Assembly (NCBI GenBank): GCA_003213275.1
Contig: QCNH01000004.1
Span: 1-41,716 of the forward strand
DNA from: Prochlorococcus sp. AG-424-M03
Lineage (GTDB): Bacteria > Cyanobacteriota > Cyanobacteriia > PCC-6307 > Cyanobiaceae
Reading direction: 5' to 3'
Length of the DNA: 41,716 nucleotides
Both the position numbers and the translations under genes were made by a program. The notes under the pieces were generated by a model, which searched no databases, had not been told where the DNA came from, and was given only the letters and a program-made list of their open reading frames with translations. Shown piece after piece: positions 1 to 9,112 of the stretch (position 1 is its first letter; each line of letters opens with the position of its first letter).

Positions 1-666
1 TCACTATCTCAATCAACGTTCTTTTTTTTAGAAGAAAATAGTTCCCTAAATCATGGTGTTGTTTCTTATGGTGAAAACGGATCAAATTTATTAAATTCTC
101 TCAATGTAATTCAACAAAAAAATAGCGAATACAACTTGGGATCTTTACATTTCAGATTCAATTATGCAAGATTTAAAATTAATATTAAGCAATCTGAAGG
201 AAACGCTAAAACCATTATCAAAGGTATGCAAATAACAAAAAAAGATGAACAAATTTCTACTTATACAAAAATAGATTTTAATGGCCCAAATGGATTTCTA
301 GATCAAATCAACAAATCACTTGCTGACGACAAATCACATGCAATATTTGAAGGTTCAATAATAGTCCCGAAAATTGCTCAGAAAACTGATGCTTCCCAAT
401 TAAGCAGAAATTTACTTTTATCAGATCTCGCTCAAATAGATACCAAACCTCAATTAGAAATAATTGCTGATGATGTCAAATGCAAACATGGAGCTACAAT
501 TTCGCAACTAAATGAAGAAGAACTTTTTTATATGCGAACAAGAGGGATCACATTAGCAGAAGCAAGTAAACTACAATTAAGTTCTTACTTTCAAGAAATA
601 ATTTCATTTATCCCCGTTTCAAAAGAAAGATGGGATTTGCTTGATAAACTTTTAAATGAAAATTAA
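1..666 (+). CDS. sufD: Fe-S cluster assembly scaffold protein SufD (5' partial)
   Basis: The reading frame is open from base 1, so the gene starts before the window and 221 C-terminal residues are visible. SufD works with SufB and SufC as the scaffold on which cytosolic iron-sulfur clusters are assembled. The C-terminal SufB/SufD core is recognisable from CKHGATISQLNEEELFYM and the following MRTRGITLAEA. A TTG at 136 could be taken as a start, but homologous-looking sequence continues upstream in frame, so it is not used here. The stop codon overlaps the sufS start by one base (TAATG), which implies translational coupling in a suf operon. SufB also carries a CKHG-type motif, but direct coupling to sufS in the usual order B-C-D-S favours SufD. 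Confidence 0.9.
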   Translation, partial: SLSQSTFFFLEENSSLNHGVVSYGENGSNLLNSLNVIQQKNSEYNLGSLHFRFNYARFKINIKQSEGNAKTIIKGMQITKKDEQISTYTKIDFNGPNGFLDQINKSLADDKSHAIFEGSIIVPKIAQKTDASQLSRNLLLSDLAQIDTKPQLEIIADDVKCKHGATISQLNEEELFYMRTRGITLAEASKLQLSSYFQEIISFIPVSKERWDLLDKLLNEN

Positions 667-1919
667 TGCAAACGATTCAAAATTTTCCTGAAATAACAAA
701 GAAAGACTTTCCTCTTTTAAATAAGAACTTAAAAAGTAATGAGCAAATCATTTATTTAGACCATGCTGCAACGACTCAAAAACCAATACAAGTACTAAAA
801 AAAATTGATAATTATTATAGAAACTTTAATGCCAATGTACATAGAGGCGCACATCAATTAAGTGCAAAAGCAACAGAAGAATTTGAAAATGCAAGATATT
901 TAATTAGCAAATATATAAAAGCGAATTCAACAAAAGAAATTATTTTCACAAGAAATGCTACTGAAGCAATCAATCTAGCGGCTAGATCATGGGGTGAATC
1001 TTCATTACGACAAAACGATGAGATTCTCTTATCAATAATGGAGCATCATAGCAATATTGTTCCATGGCAAATGGTTGCAGCAAAAAATAAATGCAAATTA
1101 AAATTTATAGGTATAGATAAAAATGGGAAATTAGATATAGAGGACTTTAAATCAAAACTAACATCTAGAACTAAGCTTGTTAGCCTAGTACATGTTAGTA
1201 ATACTCTAGGTTGCTGTAATCCAATCAAAGAGATAACTAAATTAGCTAAACAAAAAGGTTCTTTAGTTTTAATAGACGCATGTCAAAGTTTGGCGCATCA
1301 AAAACTAGATGTAATTGATCTTGATATAGATTTCTTAGCAGGATCAGGACATAAACTTTGCGGTCCTACAGGTATTGGTTTCCTCTGGTCAAGAAAAGAA
1401 ATCCTAGAAAAGATTCCTCCTCTCTTTGGAGGTGGCGAAATGATTCAAGATGTTTTTGAAGAGACAAGTACTTGGGCAGAGCTACCTCATAAATTTGAAG
1501 CTGGAACTCCAGCCATTGCAGAAGCAATAGGTCTTGCGGAAGCAATTAATTATATAAACACTATTGGATTGGATGAAATTCATGAATATGAAAAGACTAT
1601 TACTAAATATTTATTTGAAAAATTAAATCAAATAGAAAATGTTGAAATTATAGGTCCATCGCCGGAGATAGATCCAAACAGAGCATCACTTGCCACCTTT
1701 TATATAAAAAATATACATTCAAACGATATTGCAGAGATTCTTGATTCAAAAGGAATCTGCATCAGAAGTGGGCATCATTGCTGTCAACCTCTTCACAGAC
1801 ACATTGGAATTAAATCAACAGCAAGAATTAGCATGAATTTCACAACCAATAAGGAAGAAATTGATATATTTATAGAAAAATTAAAAGATACTATTGATTT
1901 TCTAAAAATCAATTCTTAA
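666..1919 (+). CDS. sufS: cysteine desulfurase SufS
   Basis: This PLP enzyme of the SufS/CsdB class (417 aa) removes sulfur from cysteine and passes it on for Fe-S cluster assembly. The N-terminal part has the LDHAATTQKP segment. The PLP lysine is K230 in SGHKLCGPTG, and the persulfide-carrying cysteine is C372 in RSGHHCCQPLH, the group II (SufS) signature. Its ATG overlaps the sufD stop, so it is the last gene of the suf operon. It converges on the next gene, and the two stop codons share a TTAA palindrome, leaving no room for a separate terminator. Length is normal for the family. Confidence 0.96.
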   Translation: MQTIQNFPEITKKDFPLLNKNLKSNEQIIYLDHAATTQKPIQVLKKIDNYYRNFNANVHRGAHQLSAKATEEFENARYLISKYIKANSTKEIIFTRNATEAINLAARSWGESSLRQNDEILLSIMEHHSNIVPWQMVAAKNKCKLKFIGIDKNGKLDIEDFKSKLTSRTKLVSLVHVSNTLGCCNPIKEITKLAKQKGSLVLIDACQSLAHQKLDVIDLDIDFLAGSGHKLCGPTGIGFLWSRKEILEKIPPLFGGGEMIQDVFEETSTWAELPHKFEAGTPAIAEAIGLAEAINYINTIGLDEIHEYEKTITKYLFEKLNQIENVEIIGPSPEIDPNRASLATFYIKNIHSNDIAEILDSKGICIRSGHHCCQPLHRHIGIKSTARISMNFTTNKEEIDIFIEKLKDTIDFLKINS

Positions 1920-3841
1920 ATTTTCAAAGCATTTTTTAAAAAATCCTGGGATTTTTGCATTACTACTTCTTTAGTTTCTATATTTTTAAAACCATGTCCT
2001 TCATTTTCAAAAAAAATAACTTCTGAATATTTATTATTGTGACTCAAAATTTCTTGAATTTTTAAAGTTTGCTTATACGAAATAACTTTATCTTTTTTTC
2101 CATGAAACAATAATATAGGTTTTTTTATTTTGTTAATATGATTTATCGGCGATCTATTTATATAATCATCATGATTTTTTGCATAATTTCCTACCAAAGA
2201 ATTTAAATAATCTTTTTCAAATCTATGAGTATTGTAATGCATATCCTTCAAATCAATAACTGGATATTTACAGATTGCAGCTGTAAAAATAGATTCATAT
2301 AATAAACAATTCAGGGCAGTTAACCCACCAGCACTATTACCAGAAATTACTACTTTCTCACTATCAACTAGATTTGATTTGGTTAATTCAAGAGCTAGTG
2401 CTTTGCAATCATAAGAATCAACAATACCCCATTTATAGTTCAACCTCTCTCTATATGCTTTGCCAAATCCTGATGATCCTCCATAATTAACTTCAGCAAC
2501 AAAAAATCCCTTCGAGGTCCAATATTGCACTTCAGAATTATATGATCCATCAAAAAATGAGGTTGGTCCGCTGTGAGCTCTAACAAGGAGCGGTGGCTTT
2601 TTAAAATTTCCAACAAGCGGTTTATAAATAAAAGAATGAGTAGATTGATCTTCAAAACCTTTAAACCAAAATGTTTCAGGTTTGGAACAATCTTTTATAT
2701 GATCAATATGTATCTGCTCAGAAAAATTTGATAAAGATTTTTGTGCAAAATCAATTTCAAGTACAATTCCCCAAAAATCAGAGCCACACCCTCTTAAAAG
2801 AACTTTATTCCGAAAAACACTGAAATCACTTATTGAGGAAAAAGGAGTAGAAAATTCTTTAACTAATACAAGATCTTTATATTGTTCCACTATTAAACTA
2901 TTTTCTTTTTTTGCTACACAAAAAAAGTTCTTTATAGTCCCCGAAAACAATGTTATTCCTGAGACCCATTGTGGTACTCCATATTCAATCAAATTTCTCT
3001 CCACTCTTTTCTTAATAAAAATATTCCCAATTTCACTTACATCTAAAAACAATAAGTTCCACCATCCAGAACTATCTTCAGAACATACTAAAAGTGTTTC
3101 ACTTATCCAATAAGGTTGAAAAAAAGAAACGTTTTTTTTAGCATTGATCAGCTTATTTGAGAATTTTTTTATTTTTTTTATATCTCCATTTAAGTCTATC
3201 TGAGCAAAACAAAGATCATTTTTCTCCCAGGGCATGTATGGAGAATCCCACTCGAGCCATGAAAGTAAAGTAGCAAAAGTATTAGAAGATAATTCTCCAG
3301 CAAAATTTTTAAATTTTTTTATTCGGTAAATATCTTGTTTAGTTTTTTTTAAGTTTAAAGAAAATAAATAATCTCTATTATTTATTTCACAAATACCATA
3401 CAAAAAATTTTTTTGAGAAATAACAAATGACGAATCGAAATTTCCATCAATTGATTTAGATAGTTGTCTAGGTTCTTGAACTGAATCGAGATATTTATTT
3501 TGACTTTTATCATTTATTTCTACCTCTTGAAAAATTTGAAACCATAGTGCATGAGTAAGCTGATCTATCCATATCAAATAAAAATTATTTTTAAAATCTA
3601 TACATTTATAAGATTTACCACCATATCCATGAAAGTTATTTTTAATATTATATTTTTTACTTGTTAATTTCTGAGGCACAGCCTCTTTGTCATTAAATGG
3701 TCTTACAAAAATGGCATTTTCATTTTGACCTTCATCAACAACATCAATCCAAAAAATGATATTCCTGATAATAGTTAATTCCTTGAAAGATTTTTTTTCA
3801 GATACAGTTTGCCTAACTTTTAAATTATCATCATTACTCAT
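1916..3841 (-). CDS. S9 (prolyl oligopeptidase family) peptidase
   Basis: A 641-aa serine peptidase of the acylaminoacyl-peptidase/dipeptidyl-peptidase type. The N-terminal ~380 residues are poorly conserved and probably form the beta-propeller that gates the active site. The C-terminal alpha/beta hydrolase domain has the full triad: S503 in GNSAGG, D584 in HGKKDK and H616 in NEGHGF. No signal peptide is visible, so it is probably cytosolic and trims short peptides; the substrate cannot be read from sequence. It stands alone on the minus strand, with its end overlapping the end of sufS by 4 bp and a divergent intergenic of about 80 bp to def. Confidence 0.88.
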   Translation of the reverse strand: MSNDDNLKVRQTVSEKKSFKELTIIRNIIFWIDVVDEGQNENAIFVRPFNDKEAVPQKLTSKKYNIKNNFHGYGGKSYKCIDFKNNFYLIWIDQLTHALWFQIFQEVEINDKSQNKYLDSVQEPRQLSKSIDGNFDSSFVISQKNFLYGICEINNRDYLFSLNLKKTKQDIYRIKKFKNFAGELSSNTFATLLSWLEWDSPYMPWEKNDLCFAQIDLNGDIKKIKKFSNKLINAKKNVSFFQPYWISETLLVCSEDSSGWWNLLFLDVSEIGNIFIKKRVERNLIEYGVPQWVSGITLFSGTIKNFFCVAKKENSLIVEQYKDLVLVKEFSTPFSSISDFSVFRNKVLLRGCGSDFWGIVLEIDFAQKSLSNFSEQIHIDHIKDCSKPETFWFKGFEDQSTHSFIYKPLVGNFKKPPLLVRAHSGPTSFFDGSYNSEVQYWTSKGFFVAEVNYGGSSGFGKAYRERLNYKWGIVDSYDCKALALELTKSNLVDSEKVVISGNSAGGLTALNCLLYESIFTAAICKYPVIDLKDMHYNTHRFEKDYLNSLVGNYAKNHDDYINRSPINHINKIKKPILLFHGKKDKVISYKQTLKIQEILSHNNKYSEVIFFENEGHGFKNIETKEVVMQKSQDFLKNALKI

Positions 3842-3919
3842 TTAAAAAAACTATAAAGAAAGTAAATTAAAGTGCTAATATTTTTATAGCTAAATTCTTA
3901 AGTAAAAACTTTTTTAAAC

Positions 3920-4522
3920 GTGGCAAACCATTTTTCACAACTTGCAAAAAAGTCAAGAACAAATGGAAACGCAGAAAAAATTGCGAAAGAACAAACAGGT
4001 AAGCCATCACTAGATATTTATAAACTTGGTGATGATGTATTAAGAAAAAATTCCAAAAGAATAACTAAGGTTGACGAATCGATTAGAAAACTTGCTAGAG
4101 AAATGCTTCAAAGCATGTATGCAGCTAAAGGAATTGGACTTGCTGCACCTCAAATTGGCATCAACAAAGAGCTTCTTGTCATAGATATAAATTTTGAAGA
4201 TTCAGCAGCAGAACCTTTAATATTAATCAATCCAGAAATTACAGACTTTGGAACTACCCTTAATTCATATGAAGAAGGCTGCTTAAGTATACCTGGTGTC
4301 TATTTGAATGTAGTCAGACCATCAACTATAAAATTAAAATTTAGAGATGAAATGGGGAGACCGCGTAAAATGAAAGCAGATGGACTGCTTGCGAGGTGTA
4401 TTCAACACGAAATGGATCACTTAAATGGAATATTATTTGTTGATAGAGTTACATCAAAAGATGATTTAAACAAAGAACTTTTAAAAGAAGGGTTTAACAA
4501 AAAAGACGTTATTTCTATTTAA
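3920..4522 (+). CDS. def: peptide deformylase
   Basis: Removes the formyl group from the N-terminal methionine of new proteins. All three metal-site motifs are present: GIGLAAPQIG (71-80), EEGCLS with ligand C121, and QHEMDHLNG with ligands H163 and H167 and catalytic E164. The start is GTG; there is no better upstream codon, and the ~30 residues before the core are a polar extension. It is followed after 4 bp by the HIT-family gene, so the two are probably cotranscribed. Confidence 0.96.
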   Translation: MANHFSQLAKKSRTNGNAEKIAKEQTGKPSLDIYKLGDDVLRKNSKRITKVDESIRKLAREMLQSMYAAKGIGLAAPQIGINKELLVIDINFEDSAAEPLILINPEITDFGTTLNSYEEGCLSIPGVYLNVVRPSTIKLKFRDEMGRPRKMKADGLLARCIQHEMDHLNGILFVDRVTSKDDLNKELLKEGFNKKDVISI

Positions 4523-4526
4523 TTTA

Positions 4527-4868
4527 ATGACTGAAACTACAATTTTTCAAAAAATAATTAATGAAGAAATTCCCTGCGATAAGCTTTATGAAGATGAGTT
4601 TTGTATTGCGTTCAATGATATCCAAGCGCAAGCTCCAGTACATTTTTTAGTGATTCCTAAAAAACCAATTATCAGTTTATTAGAGTGTATTGAAGAAGAT
4701 ACAAATTTATTAGGGCATTTACTCTTTGTGGGTAGCAAAATAGCTAAATCAAAAAATTTAACTAATTGGAGAACAGTAATTAATACTGGAGCTGAATCGG
4801 GACAAACAGTTTTTCATTTGCATATTCATTTTTTATCTGGAAGAAAAATGAATTGGCCCCCAGGTTAA
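4527..4868 (+). CDS. HIT family (HINT-like) nucleotide-binding protein
   Basis: A 113-aa histidine-triad protein. The triad is HLHIH at residues 97-101, followed by FLSGRKMNWPPG, typical of the Hint/PKCI branch that hydrolyses nucleoside phosphoramidates and acyl-adenylates. The N-terminus (TIFQKIINEEIPCDKLYED) is also family-typical. Its place 4 bp after def suggests one transcript. The physiological substrate is not known for most bacterial members. Confidence 0.92.
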   Translation: MTETTIFQKIINEEIPCDKLYEDEFCIAFNDIQAQAPVHFLVIPKKPIISLLECIEEDTNLLGHLLFVGSKIAKSKNLTNWRTVINTGAESGQTVFHLHIHFLSGRKMNWPPG

Positions 4869-4914
4869 AACTCTCGAAAGAAATGTTTATGGGTTATAAA
4901 TAAGTAAAAACTAA

Positions 4915-5193
4915 ATGAACACACCAGATTCCTTAAATACAGAACCCAAAAATTTATTAAATTTAATCTCAAAAAATTGGGAAGAGCTAGATGACTCACT
5001 CAAAACTAAGTTAATAAAAATTTGGAGCGTTTTAACTTATAAATGGCAATTACAAATTTTATTTAATTTACCTTTTTTACTATGGTGGGCATTAGATAAA
5101 TCTTTTCCAAAAGTTCATGAATTTGATGGAACAATCTTGAATTACTTAAATTTACCCAACTGGGCACTTTCATTTATTGGCTTTGGTCAATAA
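4915..5193 (+). CDS. small conserved-type protein of unknown function
   Basis: A 92-aa protein I do not recognise. The N-terminal half is polar and probably helical (LISKNWEELDDSLKTKLIKI). The C-terminal half has one hydrophobic segment rich in Trp/Leu/Phe (LFNLPFLLWWALD) and a final hydrophobic stretch, so it is probably membrane-associated. It lies between the HIT gene and the ABC transporter on the same strand, 42 bp before the latter, and might be an accessory protein of that transporter. That link rests on position only. Confidence 0.7.
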   Translation: MNTPDSLNTEPKNLLNLISKNWEELDDSLKTKLIKIWSVLTYKWQLQILFNLPFLLWWALDKSFPKVHEFDGTILNYLNLPNWALSFIGFGQ

Positions 5194-5235
5194 ACTTTTA
5201 AAAGTTATAATTTATTTTATAAAACTTGTCGAGTA

Positions 5236-7218
5236 ATGAATAAAGCAGTTAAAAATAGATCCAAAATACTTTACCAATTACAAAAATTGAGGAGGCTATC
5301 TCAGCCATTTTTTCTTCCCATAGATCAATGCAATGGATTTCAATTCGTATGGCTTTTAATTTCTCTTTTATTTTGTGTTGGTGGAGTAGTACTTGTTGGT
5401 CTTACAGGAATAATCAATTTTTTTGAAAGCTTTCAACCAATTTTTCTTGAAAAGTATTTCGGCGGTGTAGTAAATACTGTTAATTCAATTTGGGCTGGTA
5501 GCTGGGGATTACTTTTCTCCGCCTTATTTTTAATTGGTTCAGGAAGCTTTTTTAGCTTAAGACGGCAATTAAAAAATAGAAGATGGTTACATTGGTTATT
5601 CCTTGCGATAATTGTATTAATGCTTTTAGCAGTAAATGGAATAAACGCAGGAATAGGATTTATAGCAAGAGATTTAACAAATGCCTTGGTAGAAAAACAA
5701 GAAGATGGATTTTATAGGATCTTGGGGATTTACGCTTGTTGTTTTGCGGTTGCTCTACCAATACGTGTTTCTCAAATATTTTTCACGTATAAATTAGGAA
5801 TAATTTGGCGAGAATGGCTCTCAAAAAGTTTAGTCAAAGATTACATGACTAATAAAGCTTATTACCAGTTAAATGCCAATGATGAAGAACAAACTGATGT
5901 AGATAATCCTGATCAAAGGATCACAGATGATACCAGAGCTTTTACTGGGCAAAGTCTGTCTTTTACATTAGGTGTTTTTGATGCATTACTAACATTTTCT
6001 CTTAATATTCTTATTTTGTGGAGTATCAGTACAACACTTACTTTTTCTTTATTTGGTTACGCTGCCTTTGCAACTTCTATACTTTTAATTGCTGGTAAAA
6101 ATCTTGTAAAGATAGATTTTGATCAACTCAGATACGAAGCAGATTTTCGATATGGCTTAGTTCATATTAGAGATAATGCTGAATCAATCGCCTTTTACTC
6201 TGGGGAGAATCCTGAGCGGAGTGAAACTGAAAGGCGATTAGGAGAAGTAGTGAGAAACTTTAATTTACTGATTATATGGAGAGTAATAATTGACGTCATG
6301 CGAAGATCCATTAATTATGCTGGAAATTTCTTTCCATACTTAATAATGGCAATCCCTTACTTTAAAGGTGATATTGATTATGGGCGCTTTATTCAGGCAA
6401 GCTTTGCATTTGGGATGGTCGAAGGTTCGTTATTTTTCATTGTGAATCAAATAGAAGAACTTGCAAAATTTACTGCTGGGATTGGCAGATTAGAAGGGTT
6501 TCAATCAAAAGTCGAATCCATTAGTCAAACTAGGCCTACAAGCGATCAAAACGTTATTTCAAACTATCCCTCAATTCTTATTAATAATGCGGACCTTTGC
6601 CCACCAGGATCAAGTAAAACAATAATTAAAAATTTAAATTTGAGCATCGACAATAATCAATCACTTTTGGTTGTAGGACCTTCTGGATGCGGAAAAACAT
6701 CTTTACTAAGAATGATTAGTGGTTTATGGGAACCCGATCATGGAGTAATAAAAAAACCAAAAATTGGGGAATTATTATTCATACCTCAAAAACCTTATAT
6801 GTTATTAGGTTCTTTAAGGGAACAATTATGTTATCCTACAGCAGTTAATAAATTTAGTGATGAACATCTTACTTCTGTACTTCATGAAGTAAATTTAAAA
6901 ACCTTAGTGGATCGTTATCCTAATCTTGATATCAAACAAGATTGGCCAAGAATTCTTTCTCTAGGGGAGCAACAAAGATTAGCTTTTGCAAGACTCTTAC
7001 TGAATTCTCCAAGATTTGCAGTACTTGATGAAGCAACAAGTGCTTTAGATATTGATACTGAAAAAAAACTATATACTTTACTAAAGCAACGAGAACTTTC
7101 TCTTATTAGTGTTGGACATAGACCTAGCTTAAAAGATTTTCACGAAAATGTTTTAGAATTAAATGGAAAGGGGGACTGGAAATTATCGACTTCTGAAAAG
7201 TATAATTTTAAGGATTAG
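5236..7218 (+). CDS. ABC transporter, permease-ATPase fusion of the SbmA/BacA-like (YddA) type
   Basis: A 660-aa half-transporter with membrane and ATPase domains in one chain. The N-terminal ~400 residues hold several hydrophobic segments and the ERRLGEVVRNFN region typical of SbmA/BacA-like permeases (COG4178). The ATPase domain has Walker A GPSGCGKT (481-488), signature LSLGEQQR (574-581), Walker B with LDE at 597-599, and the H-loop in SVGHRPS. It would work as a homodimer in the inner or thylakoid membrane. Relatives move peptides or vitamin B12-like molecules, but the substrate here is not readable. A high-light-inducible gene follows after 8 bp on the same strand. Confidence 0.9.
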   Translation: MNKAVKNRSKILYQLQKLRRLSQPFFLPIDQCNGFQFVWLLISLLFCVGGVVLVGLTGIINFFESFQPIFLEKYFGGVVNTVNSIWAGSWGLLFSALFLIGSGSFFSLRRQLKNRRWLHWLFLAIIVLMLLAVNGINAGIGFIARDLTNALVEKQEDGFYRILGIYACCFAVALPIRVSQIFFTYKLGIIWREWLSKSLVKDYMTNKAYYQLNANDEEQTDVDNPDQRITDDTRAFTGQSLSFTLGVFDALLTFSLNILILWSISTTLTFSLFGYAAFATSILLIAGKNLVKIDFDQLRYEADFRYGLVHIRDNAESIAFYSGENPERSETERRLGEVVRNFNLLIIWRVIIDVMRRSINYAGNFFPYLIMAIPYFKGDIDYGRFIQASFAFGMVEGSLFFIVNQIEELAKFTAGIGRLEGFQSKVESISQTRPTSDQNVISNYPSILINNADLCPPGSSKTIIKNLNLSIDNNQSLLVVGPSGCGKTSLLRMISGLWEPDHGVIKKPKIGELLFIPQKPYMLLGSLREQLCYPTAVNKFSDEHLTSVLHEVNLKTLVDRYPNLDIKQDWPRILSLGEQQRLAFARLLLNSPRFAVLDEATSALDIDTEKKLYTLLKQRELSLISVGHRPSLKDFHENVLELNGKGDWKLSTSEKYNFKD

Positions 7219-7226
7219 CAAAAAAA

Positions 7227-7502
7227 ATGAATTCTAAAGAAGAACAAACAAACTCAGACCTCACTAATTTAGAGAATAAGAGTTTTATAGAAGAGCAGCA
7301 AGATGAAAATTACAATAATGAACAAGCTCGAGAAAATAAATTAGATGAAAAATTAATCGATATTGAAGATGAATATAAATTCGGATGGAGTAGTTATTCT
7401 GAAATAACTAATGGAAGATTTGCAATGATCGGATTCCTAGCAATAATAATAATTGAATTATTGAGTCAACAATCATTTCTAACATGGGCAGGAATCTTAT
7501 AA
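7227..7502 (+). CDS. hli: high-light-inducible protein (Hlip, chlorophyll-binding one-helix)
   Basis: A 91-aa single-helix relative of plant light-harvesting proteins. The chlorophyll-binding signature EITNGRFAMIG (59-69) opens the only membrane helix, and the ~50 residues before it are very acidic and probably lie outside the membrane. Hlips bind chlorophyll and carotenoid and protect photosystem assembly under stress. It starts 8 bp after the ABC transporter gene and may be transcribed with it. The long acidic N-terminus is larger than in the minimal 40-70 aa Hlips. Which Hlip subgroup it belongs to cannot be decided here. Confidence 0.93.
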   Translation: MNSKEEQTNSDLTNLENKSFIEEQQDENYNNEQARENKLDEKLIDIEDEYKFGWSSYSEITNGRFAMIGFLAIIIIELLSQQSFLTWAGIL

Positions 7503-8432
7503 TTAATCATCAAATCTAGAGCTGTTATCTCTAGGTTTCTTTTTGTTTGTTCCAACGGTATATCTACCATTTTGTGTTTTTGAACTTGATCTAGCTGAAG
7601 AGCTTACTCTACGAGTCTCACGAGGTTTTTTTACTTGATTAGCATCTTTGAATGAAGCATCTTCTACTTGTGCTGTTGAAGTTTGCCGCCTAATAGGAGA
7701 TCTTGTAGATTTCTTTCTTAATGGAGAAGAATCATCAGGATTAGAAGTATTATCTTCTCTAGAAACTGTCCGATTCATTCTTGGTCTTGATCCTGTTTTA
7801 ACTTCATTACGAGATGCATTTCGTCTCTCACCAAAGTTATTTCTTTCTGATTGATTACTATTTCTATCTTCAGGAGTCTGTCTTCTTCTTCTTCGAGGTT
7901 CGTCATCTTCAAACTGATTTGCTTCTCTTGTAGATGGCCTGCTTCTACTTACAGCAGCAGAAGGTATAGCTCTTGAAACATTCCTCCTACGAGATCTTCC
8001 CTCTGTATAGTCTTCTTCAAATTCATCATCTTGAGGTTTAAATCTTCTTGATGGTCTTTCGGCTTCGTCAAACCTATCGTAATCTTCAGTAAATCGACCT
8101 CTAGAATTTCTGGGCAAATCAGAGATAGGATCATCATCAAAATAAGATGACCTTCTAGCTTGATCAGTAGCAACTCCCCTCAATCGCACACTTTCATATG
8201 CAAAAAAAACTGTAGTTCCTGCTAACAAAAACTGACCAAACTGAAGGATAGGATCTAACCTCCAGCCTTGAAAAAACAATATTCCCCCGCATAAAAGTCC
8301 TATCGCTGCGAAGAAAACATCATAATCTCTTGCTAATGCGGGTTTAAAAGACCTTAAGAAATACAGGCCTCCTCCACATACAGCGAGAACTATACCAACA
8401 ATACTGGCCCAATTGAGACTAGCATTGACCAC
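7503..8432 (-). CDS. ycf66: Ycf66 family protein
   Basis: The N-terminal ~90 residues match Ycf66, a cyanobacterial and plastid membrane protein of unknown role, with hydrophobic segments around residues 7-25, 36-55 and 64-82. The rest (about residues 95-309) is a low-complexity tail rich in Arg, Ser, Asp and Glu, probably disordered. The start is GTG with a good GGAGAAAG ribosome-binding site 3 bp upstream, and it reads VNASLNWASIVGIV, as expected for the family. It follows psbX on the same strand, a pairing often seen in cyanobacteria. An AT-rich TATATATATAG about 40-50 bp upstream may be its own -10 region. Its end directly abuts the convergent hli gene. Confidence 0.92.
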   Translation of the reverse strand: MVNASLNWASIVGIVLAVCGGGLYFLRSFKPALARDYDVFFAAIGLLCGGILFFQGWRLDPILQFGQFLLAGTTVFFAYESVRLRGVATDQARRSSYFDDDPISDLPRNSRGRFTEDYDRFDEAERPSRRFKPQDDEFEEDYTEGRSRRRNVSRAIPSAAVSRSRPSTREANQFEDDEPRRRRRQTPEDRNSNQSERNNFGERRNASRNEVKTGSRPRMNRTVSREDNTSNPDDSSPLRKKSTRSPIRRQTSTAQVEDASFKDANQVKKPRETRRVSSSARSSSKTQNGRYTVGTNKKKPRDNSSRFDD

Positions 8433-8512
8433 ATTCTTTCTCCAAAATTTATTTTTTAAAGGGATACTTAAATCACCCTATATATATAGTGTACTTAAAA
8501 CTTCTACAAAAA

Positions 8513-8698
8513 CTAGCGTCTTCCAGTAGAAGTACGATCTAGGGAATCTTTCTGACTAACAAAAATCAAAAATGCTGTAGCTGGAATAACAATAAGTAAA
8601 GCAGCGGCAATAAAACTACCTATCATTCCAACTGCGGAATTATTTGCAACTTGAGCAGAAAAATCTGCAGCTAGTAATAAATTTGAGATTTGAAACAC
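8513..8698 (-). CDS. psbX: photosystem II protein PsbX
   Basis: A small single-helix subunit of photosystem II that sits near the QB site. The 61-aa product has the expected segment [20 protein letters not shown] after a short hydrophobic lead. The GTG start gives about 20 residues more than the ~40-aa PsbX of other cyanobacteria. This extra N-terminus ([15 protein letters not shown]) resembles a cleavable or membrane-entry segment, and the true start could be internal. ycf66 follows 80 bp downstream on the same strand. Confidence 0.88.
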   Translation of the reverse strand: MFQISNLLLAADFSAQVANNSAVGMIGSFIAAALLIVIPATAFLIFVSQKDSLDRTSTGRR

Positions 8699-8779
8699 GT
8701 TTTAAATATTAAATTCTCAATTTATAATACGAATTAAATACGTTTTAATGGGTTATTTATTAAGATGAATTAAATAATT

Positions 8780-9094
8780 GTGATTTCCTTGCTTGTAAAC
8801 TCTCTCCAAATTTTAGATTTTAGTTTAGGAATTTCTCTATCATATCTAACTATAGTTTTTTTAATAAGATTAATTCTTACTTGGTATCCAAAAATTGATT
8901 TAAGTAAAGGTTTATGGTTATTAATTTCAATTCCATCAAGCTCTATACTTAATTTAACAAGAAAATTAATTCCCCCTATTGGAGGAGTTGATGTTGGACC
9001 CGTAATTTGGATTGGAGTTATCAGCTTTTTAAGAGAGATTTTAGTTGGTCAACAAGGGCTTATAAAACTTGCAATGCATACACATATTTCATAG
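8780..9094 (+). CDS. YggT/Ycf19 family membrane protein
   Basis: A 104-aa protein with two hydrophobic segments flanking the family core LILTWYPKIDLSKG and RKLIPPIGGVDVGPVIW. In cyanobacteria and plastids this family is linked to thylakoid or nucleoid organisation, but the exact activity is unknown. The start is GTG at 8780; the upstream ATG at 8765 runs into a stop after one codon. It is divergent from psbX (about 80 bp shared promoter region) and convergent with accC. Confidence 0.88.
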   Translation: MISLLVNSLQILDFSLGISLSYLTIVFLIRLILTWYPKIDLSKGLWLLISIPSSSILNLTRKLIPPIGGVDVGPVIWIGVISFLREILVGQQGLIKLAMHTHIS

Positions 9095-9112
9095 AAATTA
9101 TTTAATTTTTTG

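Noticed and set aside
1-135. sufD starting at the TTG at 136
   Set aside because: The same frame is open to base 1 with protein-like sequence, so the gene begins before the window.
7949-8173. Minus-strand 74-codon ORF inside ycf66
   Set aside because: It is a different frame of the low-complexity Arg/Ser/Asp region of ycf66 and has no independent support.
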